This document shows, piece after piece, positions 15,977 through 24,631 of a DNA stretch of 64,000 nt (position 1 is the stretch's first letter; every line of letters starts with the position of its first letter). The stretch lies in assembly GCA_946539765.1 (NCBI GenBank), contig CAMNHO010000009.1:1-64000 (forward strand), written 5' to 3'. The position numbers and the translations under genes were made by a program. This stretch comes from UBA4312 sp002394635 (GTDB lineage: Bacteria > Bacillota_I > Bacilli_A > Erysipelotrichales > Erysipelotrichaceae). The notes under the pieces were generated by a model that made no database searches, was not told the DNA's origin, and was given only the letters and a program-made list of their open reading frames with translations.

Positions 15977-16651
15977 ATGCAATTTAATAATGACTGGGAT
16001 GCACTGTTTCAACAGGAGATCCAAAAAGAGTATTTGAATAAAATAAATTACTTTCTGGCAAGGGAATACAAAACCAAGCAGATCTATCCTCCGAAGGAAA
16101 ATATCTTTCAGGCGTTTTTGACTACATCGTTGGAAAACACAAAGGTAGTGATTGTCGGTCAGGATCCATATCATGGTCCCAACCAAGCGCATGGATACTG
16201 TTTTAGTGTTCAGCCACAAGTCCCTTGCCCACCTTCTTTACAGAACATCTATCGGGAAATCGCCAGTGAATTTCATACCGAGGTGCATCGGACAGGAGAT
16301 CTGACCGATTGGGCCCAACAGGGTGTCTTACTGCTTAATGCCATACTGACTGTTGAAAGAGGAAAACCATTGTCTCATGCACAAATTGGATGGCAGAATT
16401 TCACCAATGAAGCACTGCGCTGGATCAATAAAAAAGAAGGCCCAGTGGTATTTCTTCTATGGGGTTCCAAGGCAAAGGATGCGATGAAGTATCTAGATAA
16501 TCCAGATCATCTGATTTTGACCAGTGCCCACCCAAGCCCGTTAAGTGCTTATCGAGGATTCTTTGGAAACAATCACTTTATCAAAGCTAACGAATATCTG
16601 GTTAAACATGGGCAGACTCCTATTAACTGGGCACAATCCAATATACAATAA
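15977..16651 (+). CDS. ung: uracil-DNA glycosylase, family 1
   Basis: 224 residues, normal for family 1 UDG. The catalytic water-activating loop VGQDPYHGPNQAHG (about 59-72), the uracil-binding LLLNAILTVE (about 116-125), FLLWGSKA (about 158-165) and the DNA-intercalation loop HPSPLSAYRGFFG (about 187-199) are intact. It removes uracil from DNA to start base-excision repair. AAAGAGG precedes the ATG. It is divergent from folC and convergent with uvrB, from which a terminator separates it. Confidence 0.97.
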   Translation: MQFNNDWDALFQQEIQKEYLNKINYFLAREYKTKQIYPPKENIFQAFLTTSLENTKVVIVGQDPYHGPNQAHGYCFSVQPQVPCPPSLQNIYREIASEFHTEVHRTGDLTDWAQQGVLLLNAILTVERGKPLSHAQIGWQNFTNEALRWINKKEGPVVFLLWGSKAKDAMKYLDNPDHLILTSAHPSPLSAYRGFFGNNHFIKANEYLVKHGQTPINWAQSNIQ

Positions 16652-16652
16652 A

Positions 16653-16683
16653 GATCGATCCAACATCGGACCGATCCTTTTTA
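16653..16683 (+). terminator. terminator of ung
   Basis: GATCGATCC (16653-16661) pairs with GGACCGATC (16668-16676), with one mismatch, followed by C and TTTTT. It reaches into the stop of the convergent uvrB gene and might serve both. Confidence 0.7.
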
Positions 16684-18645
16684 TTCCTGTAATTCAAACA
16701 GAATATCTCTTAATTGTGCAGCTCTTTCAAAATCCAGTGTACGCGCAGCTTCTTTCATTTCCTTCGTAATATTCTCGATCATGGTTTCCTTTTGCTTCTT
16801 GCCCATTTTCCTCTTCTTGAGATACTTGGCAGCCATTTCCTTGGTCTCTTTGGAGCGAACAACCTCATGAATTGGTTTGATGATCGTCTTTGGTACAATG
16901 CCATGTTCTTCATTGTAAGCCTTTTGAATGCTTCGCCGACGGTTGGTTTCATCGATTGCATACTGCATCGATTCCGTAATCGAATCCGCATACATGATGA
17001 CTTTTCCTTCGGCATTACGCGCAGCTCGTCCAACAATCTGGATCAAGGAACGCTTGGAACGAAGAAAGCCTTCTTTATCTGCATCCAGAATGGCAATCAG
17101 ACCTACCTCCGGAATATCCAGTCCCTCACGCAGCAGGTTAATGCCGATCAATACGTCATATTTGCCCTGGCGCAGATCATGTATGATTTCTGTTCGTTCA
17201 ATGGTTTTGACTTCATGATGCAACCAGGCCACCTTAAGATCCATGTTCTTCATATAAGCAGTCAGATCTTCGGCCATACGGACCGTTAACGTTGTAATCA
17301 GTGTACGTTGGTTCTTTTCAATCCGCAGTTTGATTTCATCAACCAGATCATCTATTTGCCCCTCGATCGGGCGAACCTCAATTTCCGGATCCAGAAGGCC
17401 GGTTGGACGGATAATCTGTTCCACTACTTCACCATTGGTTTGTTCCAGTTCATAATCTCCCGGCGTTGCCGAAACAAAGACAGCCTGGTTGATCAATCCT
17501 TCGAATTCCTCAAAACGCAATGGCCGGTTATCTAAAGCACTAGGCAGACGGAAGCCATACTGAACCAATATTTCCTTACGCGCTCTGTCGCCATTATACA
17601 TACCTCGTATCTGTGGCAAGGAAACATGGCTTTCATCCACCATCAATAAATAATCCTTCGGGAAATAATCAAACAAGGTATAAGGTCTTTCCCCCGGCTT
17701 TCGGCCATCAATATGACGTGAATAATTTTCGATACCCGGGCAAAATCCCAGCTGTCGTAACGCTTCAATGTCATAACGACAGCGTTGCTCCAGTCTTTCC
17801 TTTTCCAAGGGCTTCCCCTGCTTTTCAAAGTATTCCAGGCGCTCTTCCAGCTCCATTTCAATCGTATCCGCTGCATGTTCGATCACATCCATACTGGTTG
17901 CATACCCATGCGATGGATAAATGACATAAACCTGATAAGCCTGGTTGATGTGACCGGTCACCGGATCCACCTCACAGATCCGATCGATTTCATCTCCGAA
18001 AAATTCCACCCGGATCAGATATTTTTCCGTATGGCCCGGTGTTATTTCCACTACATCTCCACGAACCCGGAACGTTCCACGCTGCGGATCGGAATCGTTT
18101 CGCTTATATTGCTGGCCGACCAGCCGCATCATAAACTCGTTCCGATCTATTTCCTGTCCGACACGCACAGTCATCAGCATATGACGATACTGCTCCGGAT
18201 TGCTGGCTCCATAAATGGAGGCTACACTGGCAACAATAATAGTATCCCTTCGTTCCAGTACACTGTTAACGGCCGCCATTCGCAGCATATCCAGTTCTTC
18301 GTTGGTTTTGGTATTTTTATCAATGTATGTATCGGTTTTCGGTAAATATGCTTCCGGCTGGTAATAATCAAAATAGGATACAAAGTATTCTACCCGATTA
18401 TGCGGGAAAAACTCCTTAAACTCTGAGTAAAGCTGACCAGCCAATGTTTTGTTGTGGACAAAAACCAGAGTTGGTTTGTTCACTGCCGCAATCACATTGG
18501 ACATTGTATAGGTTTTCCCTGTACCGGTTGCCCCTAATAAAACCTGTACTTTTTTATGGTCCTTGATGCCTTTTACCAACGTATCGATGGCTTTCGGCTG
18601 GTCCCCGCTTGGTTTAAAATCCGATACAAGTTCAAATGTTTCCAT
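16681..18645 (-). CDS. uvrB: excinuclease ABC subunit B
   Basis: 654 residues, full length. Helicase motif I LLGATGTGKTYT (about 36-47), the beta-hairpin Tyr-rich region YFVSYFDYYQPEAYLP (about 87-102), the DEAD-like motif LLMVDESHVSLPQ (about 332-344), motifs V/VI INLLREGLDIPEVGL and QIVGRAARNAEG, and a C-terminal UVR domain (MIENITKEMKEAARTLDFERAAQLRDIL) are all seen. UvrB verifies lesions and loads UvrC in nucleotide excision repair. AGGAGG precedes the ATG. It follows the S41 protease gene by eight bases. The gene order with an FtsEX-like pair and S41 protease is a known Bacillota neighbourhood. Confidence 0.98.
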   Translation of the reverse strand: METFELVSDFKPSGDQPKAIDTLVKGIKDHKKVQVLLGATGTGKTYTMSNVIAAVNKPTLVFVHNKTLAGQLYSEFKEFFPHNRVEYFVSYFDYYQPEAYLPKTDTYIDKNTKTNEELDMLRMAAVNSVLERRDTIIVASVASIYGASNPEQYRHMLMTVRVGQEIDRNEFMMRLVGQQYKRNDSDPQRGTFRVRGDVVEITPGHTEKYLIRVEFFGDEIDRICEVDPVTGHINQAYQVYVIYPSHGYATSMDVIEHAADTIEMELEERLEYFEKQGKPLEKERLEQRCRYDIEALRQLGFCPGIENYSRHIDGRKPGERPYTLFDYFPKDYLLMVDESHVSLPQIRGMYNGDRARKEILVQYGFRLPSALDNRPLRFEEFEGLINQAVFVSATPGDYELEQTNGEVVEQIIRPTGLLDPEIEVRPIEGQIDDLVDEIKLRIEKNQRTLITTLTVRMAEDLTAYMKNMDLKVAWLHHEVKTIERTEIIHDLRQGKYDVLIGINLLREGLDIPEVGLIAILDADKEGFLRSKRSLIQIVGRAARNAEGKVIMYADSITESMQYAIDETNRRRSIQKAYNEEHGIVPKTIIKPIHEVVRSKETKEMAAKYLKKRKMGKKQKETMIENITKEMKEAARTLDFERAAQLRDILFELQE

Positions 18646-18653
18646 ACGCCCTC

Positions 18654-20057
18654 CTATTTCAAGATATCGATGGCTTTTGTTAATTGTGTGTCCAAATGCT
18701 CCGCGTTCATTTTATTCAACACATCTTTTGTGATCTGATCCCATGTCTTTTTGTCACAGCTGCCGGTAGCCTCCAGATCATGTTCTTCCTGATATTCCTT
18801 TAATTGTTCACTGCTCTTTGGACTAAAATACGCGTCTTGCCGATCACATGTATATCCCAAATACGTCAGATACACCTGTAATGCTTGTGCATTGTCATTC
18901 ACTGTATCCGCGTTGATGACATCGTCATCTTTCCAATCATAGTAGCCAACGGATTCTACCAAGGATTCCTCCACTTCGATATCCGGTTTAAATCCCTTTT
19001 CATTGATGCTTTTTCCTTTCGGCGTCAACCACAGGGCTACTGTATACTTTAAAGAAGTGCCATCCGCAAATGGCATCTGCATCTGTTCTGTTCCTTTTCC
19101 ATACGTTGTCGTTCCCATCAGAGTAACTACATCGCCCAGATTGTCCTGCAAAGCGCCAATCAACGCTTCCGAAGCACTGGCTGTATTTTCGTTCTGCAGA
19201 ACCAGGATCCGATCCATTTTAACCTGCTGATACTCTTTATTTGTCTTTGATTTTGATATACTGTCATCCGCAAACTTTTCCTGCAGTACAATGCTGCCTT
19301 CTGGAATCAGGGAACTGGCGATATCCACCGCTGCCTGTAAATACCCTCCCGTATTATCGCGAAGATCAAGGATCATTTTAGTCACGCCGGCTTGTTCGAT
19401 CCGATTCACAGCTTCGGCAAAATCTTCACCGCTCTGTTCTGAAAAGCTGTTCAGTTCCACAATGGCATAATCATCAAAAATCTCTAATGCCACCGTTGAG
19501 TCAAATTCGGATGGTATGACCTGCACCATTTTCTTTTTTTCATCCCGAAGGAAATTAACATTCAACTTTTCTCCCTCACTGGACTGGATATATTGGATGA
19601 TATCCTCCATATCATGATCCGCACACTTCATATTCCCAATCTGGGTCAGTTCATCCCCTACCTTTAAGCCCGCATCGTCGGCCGGCGAATTAATATAGAC
19701 GGCGGTCAGAACTACGTTTTTATCCGTGTTGATATAATAGCTGAAGCCAACCCCTACTATTGATCCTTTTAATGAATCCGCAAACTTTTTTGCCTCATCG
19801 ATCGAAAAGTAATTGGTATGAGCATCCTCTTCCAACGTTGTCATCCCGATGATCGACTGTTCCATCAACCGTTCATCCAGATTGTCAACCTGGTTGGCAA
19901 AATACCAATCCTGGGTCAACGTCTTATAAACCGCATTAAATTTCTCCTGATTGGTAATAGATACCGATTGCCGCAGTTTTGGTATGGACAAGCCGGCTAT
20001 AAAACAGGCAACACATAAAATCAATACTCCCAGTGTTCGTCGAAAAGATGTTTTCAA
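18654..20057 (-). CDS. S41-family C-terminal processing peptidase with PDZ and peptidoglycan-binding domains
   Basis: 467 residues, starting at a TTG codon (20057) preceded by GGGGGA. One N-terminal membrane anchor (about 8-26) places the rest outside the cell. A PDZ domain (about 105-185, DDAGLKVGDELTQIG) precedes the protease domain. The catalytic Ser lies in ENTASASEAL (about 294-303) and the Lys in TYGKGTEQ (about 319-326). A C-terminal peptidoglycan-binding domain (about 385-445, LQVYLTYLGY, QLKEYQEEHDLEATGSCDKKTWDQI) follows. This is the CtpA/CtpB layout, used to process cell-wall hydrolases or signalling proteins. The FtsEX-like pair just upstream fits a role in envelope growth or division. 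Confidence 0.93.
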   Translation of the reverse strand: MKTSFRRTLGVLILCVACFIAGLSIPKLRQSVSITNQEKFNAVYKTLTQDWYFANQVDNLDERLMEQSIIGMTTLEEDAHTNYFSIDEAKKFADSLKGSIVGVGFSYYINTDKNVVLTAVYINSPADDAGLKVGDELTQIGNMKCADHDMEDIIQYIQSSEGEKLNVNFLRDEKKKMVQVIPSEFDSTVALEIFDDYAIVELNSFSEQSGEDFAEAVNRIEQAGVTKMILDLRDNTGGYLQAAVDIASSLIPEGSIVLQEKFADDSISKSKTNKEYQQVKMDRILVLQNENTASASEALIGALQDNLGDVVTLMGTTTYGKGTEQMQMPFADGTSLKYTVALWLTPKGKSINEKGFKPDIEVEESLVESVGYYDWKDDDVINADTVNDNAQALQVYLTYLGYTCDRQDAYFSPKSSEQLKEYQEEHDLEATGSCDKKTWDQITKDVLNKMNAEHLDTQLTKAIDILK

Positions 20058-20072
20058 AAGTCATTCCCCCAC

Positions 20073-20684
20073 TTAATATCGCTTTTGCTCCCTATCAACC
20101 AACAGGAAAAAAAGAAAAAGGATTCCCACCGTCATTCCCAAATGCAGCCATAAAACATACCTGCCAGAAAATACTTTTCTACTGATCAAGAAAGAGAAGA
20201 CGACCGGCAACAGCCAGTCATACCGGTTGACCAGCATCGGCCAGGTGTAACACAAAGGAGCACCGTTACGGGAAAGCTGGATGATAAAAGAACGATAGCT
20301 ATCGATTATATTCTGTAATGTATTGTAAATCATTGTCATCAGGAATACCAATAAAATGATAAGAAATCCTGTATCCATCTGCCATCGTTTTTGCAGCGAT
20401 CTACATTCATGGATATTCCAGTCATCCACATAAATTACCCCTTGTATTTTCTCCAATGCACTTTTGGCTATCGGTTTCTTACAATAAATATAATAAGAAC
20501 CATCCTTTTGTTTTTTTATATCTATGCTTCCGACCGGTCTTTTTTTTAACGGAATTTCTGTATATACATGATAATACATACGTTGTGGCAATGCTTGCCA
20601 TTCTGTATACCAGTACAGAAGAAAACCGCTCAGGCAAACACTCAGTATACATGTAGCTATACAGCGAAAAACTCTATTGATCAT
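20073..20684 (-). CDS. degenerate FtsX-like membrane protein, about 203 aa
   Basis: Topology matches FtsX: one N-terminal helix (about 6-25), an extracytoplasmic part of about 75 residues (HVYTEIPLKKRPVGSIDIKKQKDGSYYIYCKKP), then three helices near the C-terminus (about 105-125, 150-166 and 176-195). FtsX usually has about 300 residues, so this is short and its sequence is diverged. It sits exactly where ftsX is expected, between an FtsE-like gene, which it overlaps by 11 bases, and an S41 protease gene. ATG 20684 is preferred because AAAGGAT is ten bases upstream; ATG 20693 is also possible. The homology is inferred from topology and position, not from clear sequence motifs. Confidence 0.55.
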   Translation of the reverse strand: MINRVFRCIATCILSVCLSGFLLYWYTEWQALPQRMYYHVYTEIPLKKRPVGSIDIKKQKDGSYYIYCKKPIAKSALEKIQGVIYVDDWNIHECRSLQKRWQMDTGFLIILLVFLMTMIYNTLQNIIDSYRSFIIQLSRNGAPLCYTWPMLVNRYDWLLPVVFSFLISRKVFSGRYVLWLHLGMTVGILFLFFLLVDREQKRY

Positions 20685-21264
20685 AAACGACATATCCTTT
20701 CTCTATTTGTATCTTTCGAACGGATTCAAAGGGAGTCTTTCCTAGATAGACCACACACAGATCAAAAGTTTGGATCCATTGTTCCAGAAGTCTTTGTACG
20801 CTCTGTGTTTCCTGCAGGCTCATTTGCGAAAACAATTCATCTACGACCATAAGTGAACAAGGACGTAGCTGTGAAATCAAGATCACCTTGATGCGCTCCG
20901 CATATGACAACATCCGCATCCGAGTATGTCTGCGACTGTATAATCCGGCCATACGTAACGCAGGTTCATAAGGGATCTTTCGCATCTTCTGCATAAAATT
21001 CAATGTCCTCTCAACTGTCCAGCGATCCCATCCAATCCATTGATGAGAACAATATCCAATCTGTTTACGATATTTTTTTCTATCAGAAATACTTTGTCCG
21101 TCGACCTCCATCTTCCCGATCGCCGGATGTATTCTTCCTGTCAGCAGACCAATCAGATCCTGTGCCGTCTTTCTGTCACATGAAATCCATACTCCCTGTC
21201 CTTTATCCACAGACAAGCCGAAGGCATGAAGTGATTGCGTCGTTACATGTTGAAATGTGATCAT
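20674..21264 (-). CDS. degenerate FtsE-like ABC ATPase (probable pseudo-ATPase), 196 aa
   Basis: The layout is that of a small ABC ATPase, but the nucleotide-binding motifs have decayed. Where Walker A (GxxGxGKST) is expected the protein has ISCDRKTAQDLIGLL (about 29-43), with no Gly-rich loop. The Q-loop region is QIGYCSHQWIGWDRWTV. The signature LSGGE is replaced by LSYAERIKVILISQL (about 120-134). Walker B survives only as LMVVDELFS (about 139-147). ATP hydrolysis is therefore unlikely. GGGAGG lies ahead of the ATG, and the frame is intact and overlaps the FtsX-like gene, so it is expressed rather than a dead gene. It may act as a structural partner. Confidence 0.6.
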   Translation of the reverse strand: MITFQHVTTQSLHAFGLSVDKGQGVWISCDRKTAQDLIGLLTGRIHPAIGKMEVDGQSISDRKKYRKQIGYCSHQWIGWDRWTVERTLNFMQKMRKIPYEPALRMAGLYSRRHTRMRMLSYAERIKVILISQLRPCSLMVVDELFSQMSLQETQSVQRLLEQWIQTFDLCVVYLGKTPFESVRKIQIEKGYVVYDQ

Positions 21265-21349
21265 GTTCTTTCCTCCCGCTCTCTATTACGATTATTTCCA
21301 AAAAGGTGACATGATTGATTATCAAAGAAAACCATGATTTAATGAAACT

Positions 21350-21934
21350 ATGATACATATGATTACAGCACAAGCATCCGCTAACGAAGTGCCATGGACT
21401 GCTTTGATTCCCTTCCTCTGTATGGGACTGCTGCTTCTATGGCAAGGGTACATGCGTAAGCACAAGGTCCACAAAGCCCATCAAAGGGCCAAACAAAAGA
21501 TCTTATCTTATCATGATGCCGAAAAATTCTGGGACGAGACTGTTTTGGATCAAAAGATCGAAGAAAAGTTCTATCAGATCCATAATGCCTGGTCTGACCA
21601 GGACATAGATACCTTGAAGACATGCTTAAGTCCTCGTATGCTGGATGCCTTCTCAATCAAGATCAACTGGCAGCAATATCGTCATGAAAACCACGTACAT
21701 GCCAACATCCAGCTGCTGGACCAGAAGATCGTAGAATCCGTTGACAAAGAAAACAATGCTGACGATTATTTTTGGGTCTATCTTGAAGCCAGTATGTCCA
21801 ATCGGATCCTCAATGAAAACCAGGAAATGATCCAGGATCAGGACCATTCGATAACTGAATACTGGAAATTCATTCGCAAAGGCTATGATATTTATCTCGA
21901 TGAGATCCGGACGCCGGATCAATATATGTTATAG
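21350..21934 (+). CDS. membrane-anchored protein with Tim44-like domain, 194 aa
   Basis: An N-terminal hydrophobic segment (about 15-33, WTALIPFLCMGLLLLWQG) is followed by a basic, His-rich linker. Residues about 55-185 look like a Tim44-like fold: WDETVLDQKIEEKFYQIHNAWSDQDIDTLKTCLSPRMLDAF, then an alternating strand pattern ending YWKFIRKGYDIYLDEIR. Tim44-like domains bind membranes or partner proteins in bacteria; their exact role is unclear. No good ribosome binding site precedes either ATG (21350 or 21359). It is 12 bases upstream of a large membrane protein gene, so the two probably work together. Confidence 0.7.
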   Translation: MIHMITAQASANEVPWTALIPFLCMGLLLLWQGYMRKHKVHKAHQRAKQKILSYHDAEKFWDETVLDQKIEEKFYQIHNAWSDQDIDTLKTCLSPRMLDAFSIKINWQQYRHENHVHANIQLLDQKIVESVDKENNADDYFWVYLEASMSNRILNENQEMIQDQDHSITEYWKFIRKGYDIYLDEIRTPDQYML

Positions 21935-21946
21935 AAAGGATTTATT

Positions 21947-23644
21947 ATGAAAATCAATATAAAAGAACGCTTTCGACAAGCTCCAAAGCCTTATGCTCCC
22001 ATGAGCAACAAGACTTTTATCCAATGTCTTGCCCTTTGGATCCTGATCGTAGCCATTCTCTGGTATAAGACGATCCCTGCATTGAACATCCATTCCACCG
22101 GACTGTTTTTTTGGACAATATCTTTATTTATTTTGTTACGTCTTATATCCTTAAAGACCAATACATTAGCAGGCGAAGCTTCTTCCGTTGAACGTCTGTT
22201 CGCCAAAAAATTCACATCGCCGGGCCTTTCCCGGATCACCTATATGCTGGGCAACTGGATGGTCGTGCTTGGCTGCCTGTGGGTGGTATTTTCAAACTTT
22301 ATTGCCGGGCCGGTCTTCCATGCGAAATCCTATGCCAGCCGTATATCCGTTGAAAATGTGGAGTTTTCAGAGATCAACGAAGTGGACTTTACCAAAACAC
22401 CGATCATCGACAGAGAATCGACGATCGTCCTTGGTGACCGTGTCATGGGTAAAATGCCGGAACTGGTCTCGCAGTTTGAGGTCAGTGAAGAATACACACA
22501 GATTTCCTATCGTAACAGCGTATATCGTGTAACACCGTTAGAATATGCCAGCTTCATCAAATATTTAGGCAACCGCAATGAAGGCATTCCAGCCTACATT
22601 CTGGTCAATTCCGTAACTGGAGAAGCCGAGCTGGTCAAGCTGAAAGATCTGGGACTGGATGGTATGAAATACGTTCCTTCCGGCTACTTCAATAACAATT
22701 TGTATCGGAAGCTGCAAATGCAGTATCCAACTGTTATCTTCGGCAATCCATCGTTTGAAATCGATGATGAAGGCCATCCATGGTATGTATGCACTACCTA
22801 TACTTATTCCGGCTATCGAGCCCGCCGGCAGGTCAATGGAGTGATCCTCTTTGACCCGATCACCGGTGACTCCACGAAGTACGATGTGGACAAGGCGCCT
22901 GCCTGGGTAGACCGCATTTATCCGGAAAGCCTGGTTATTGAAGAAATCGACAATCACGGATCTCTGCAGAATGGTTTTATCAATTCTCTTTTTGGACAGA
23001 AGAATGTGACCATTACCAGTGACGGCTACAACTACCTGGAGCAAAATGGCGATATCTATATCTATTCCGGTATCACTTCGGCCAATGCTGACTCCAGCAA
23101 TCTCGGTTTTGTCCTGGTTAATCTGCGTACGCACGATGCCATGAAAATCGCTTCGGCCGGTGCAAACGAATCCAGTGCCATGCGCTCCGCGGAAGGAGAG
23201 GTGAAAAACTTCGGTTATCAGGCCACCTTCCCGTTACTCGTCAATGTGAAGGGAAAACCGGTTTACATGATGGCATTAAAGGATGACAATGGTCTGATCA
23301 AGATGTACGCGATGGTCGATGCCACCAATTACCAGAAGGTGGCCACGATTGAAAGCGATGAAGGCTTCGAAACATTGAAGAAGAAATTCATCGGTGCCGA
23401 TGTCGAGGAAGATGAAGATTCAACCGAATGGGTGAGCAAAGAAATTAAGATCGACAGTGTACAGATCCTGCAGGTCGATAATAAATCCAAGTGCTTTATC
23501 ATCGACAGCGACCATAAGAAATACAAAGTGACGATCACATCCAAGAATGAAGACGTTGTCGCCTTCCTGCAGGCGGGGGACACCATCAAGATCCAATATG
23601 TGGAAGCTGATGATGTCAACCTCATCAAACAAATTGATAAATGA
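21947..23644 (+). CDS. large membrane-anchored extracytoplasmic protein of unknown function, 565 aa
   Basis: Three hydrophobic helices lie in the first 125 residues (about 27-43, 53-70 and 98-118). The remaining 440 residues are soluble and rich in beta-like strands, without Cys clusters or catalytic motifs I recognise. They include segments such as GNPSFEIDDEGHPWYVCTTYTY, NGVILFDPITGDSTKYDV, ITSDGYNYLEQNGDIYIYSGI and an acidic loop GADVEEDEDSTEW near 488-500. The C-terminal 80 residues (VQILQVDNKSKCFIIDSDHKKYKV) resemble a small beta-barrel such as an OB fold. AGAAAGG lies ahead of the ATG. It forms a two-gene unit with the Tim44-like protein and ends at a strong terminator. Function not assigned. 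Confidence 0.75.
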   Translation: MKINIKERFRQAPKPYAPMSNKTFIQCLALWILIVAILWYKTIPALNIHSTGLFFWTISLFILLRLISLKTNTLAGEASSVERLFAKKFTSPGLSRITYMLGNWMVVLGCLWVVFSNFIAGPVFHAKSYASRISVENVEFSEINEVDFTKTPIIDRESTIVLGDRVMGKMPELVSQFEVSEEYTQISYRNSVYRVTPLEYASFIKYLGNRNEGIPAYILVNSVTGEAELVKLKDLGLDGMKYVPSGYFNNNLYRKLQMQYPTVIFGNPSFEIDDEGHPWYVCTTYTYSGYRARRQVNGVILFDPITGDSTKYDVDKAPAWVDRIYPESLVIEEIDNHGSLQNGFINSLFGQKNVTITSDGYNYLEQNGDIYIYSGITSANADSSNLGFVLVNLRTHDAMKIASAGANESSAMRSAEGEVKNFGYQATFPLLVNVKGKPVYMMALKDDNGLIKMYAMVDATNYQKVATIESDEGFETLKKKFIGADVEEDEDSTEWVSKEIKIDSVQILQVDNKSKCFIIDSDHKKYKVTITSKNEDVVAFLQAGDTIKIQYVEADDVNLIKQIDK

Positions 23645-23692
23645 ACAAAAAAAGAGCAGTAAACGTATCTTTAATACGTACTGCTCTTTTCT
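23645..23692. terminator. bidirectional terminator
   Basis: AAAGAGCAGTA (23651-23661) pairs with TACTGCTCTTT (23679-23689), with an inner CGTAT/ATACG stem. T runs lie on both sides. It serves the converging 565-residue protein and DUF975 genes. Confidence 0.85.
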
Positions 23693-23696
23693 TGAT

Positions 23697-24521
23697 CTAT
23701 GCGAATTCCTCTGTACTTTCTTGTGTGACGGTTCCATAACGAAGCTTGTGATACAGTGCTGCCTGTGACATATTACGATACGGGTTCACATGGAATACCC
23801 CCAAAATACCAAGTGTGAATAAACTTAAGATATCCCATCCGATAAAGGACAGATCCAGTACAAAGGCGTTCCATTTCTGCCCCATCATCATTTCCTTGCT
23901 CTTTTTAAAAGCTTCTTGTCTTGTCATCGTTTCATCGTCAGCCAGTAAATAAGGAATCATACGGTATTCGTACGCTTTAACAATGCCCGGAATTACCAGC
24001 AGGAATGACCATAACATGGTATACAGCTCCTTAAAGAACATCGTCTTCACATTTTCAATATAGTTATGATCGAAGCCATAACCAATTTCATGGACGCGAG
24101 CCTGCTCGTTTAGGTTTCTTATGAAGAAACGACGGAATCCGATTTCAAGAGGTCCGAGGATAAAGGCTTGAATAGCCCATATTACAACAGCGAAAACAGC
24201 TAATACTGCCAGAATCAGAAACAGGCCCATCGTACCCGAAATTTCAAAGGTGTCACCTTCAGACTCCTGAACATTCTCCGATACCTCAAAGTCTTCTACA
24301 TCCTGCATATTGTCATCAAAATCATAGGATTCCGACGATTCTTCTACAATGCCCGAACTTGTATCATGGATATTGTAGACTGTACGGACTCCGGAACTTC
24401 CTCCAAAGACACCGCCGCCGCCTATGATCACCAGCAATAAACTAACCAGAACTGTCTTCCAAAAATTATTCTTAAATGCGCTTTTTCCTTTTTCTTTTAT
24501 TTCCTGTCTTGACCACATCAT
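23697..24521 (-). CDS. DUF975 family integral membrane protein, 274 aa
   Basis: The start is ATG 24521, five bases after AAGGAGG. DUF975 hallmarks are seen: the N-terminal WSRQEIKEKGKSAFKNNFWKTVLVSLLL, the central GPLEIGFRRFFI, YEYRMIPYLLADDETMTRQEAFKKSKEMMMGQKW and LSFIGWDILSLFTLGILGVFHVNPYRNMSQAALYHKL. Four or five membrane helices are likely. An acidic Ser/Glu-rich loop (about 55-95) separates the first two and is longer than I remember for the family. Such proteins are common in gut Bacillota and have no settled function. It is a single-gene unit between terminators. Confidence 0.9.
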   Translation of the reverse strand: MMWSRQEIKEKGKSAFKNNFWKTVLVSLLLVIIGGGGVFGGSSGVRTVYNIHDTSSGIVEESSESYDFDDNMQDVEDFEVSENVQESEGDTFEISGTMGLFLILAVLAVFAVVIWAIQAFILGPLEIGFRRFFIRNLNEQARVHEIGYGFDHNYIENVKTMFFKELYTMLWSFLLVIPGIVKAYEYRMIPYLLADDETMTRQEAFKKSKEMMMGQKWNAFVLDLSFIGWDILSLFTLGILGVFHVNPYRNMSQAALYHKLRYGTVTQESTEEFA

Positions 24522-24602
24522 CAAGCCCTCCTTTATGTTACATGCACACTATATTCCATGTTTCTTAAGCTTCGAATAGCTAAACCTTAACGTTTCCTTA
24601 AT

Positions 24603-24631
24603 TCAAAAAAAGGAATCGGTTTTCGATTCCT
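24603..24631 (-). terminator. terminator of the ABC exporter operon
   Basis: AGGAATCG (24611-24618) pairs with CGATTCCT (24624-24631). The minus-strand 3' side is TTTTTTTG. It lies just after the stop of the second ABC gene. Confidence 0.85.
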
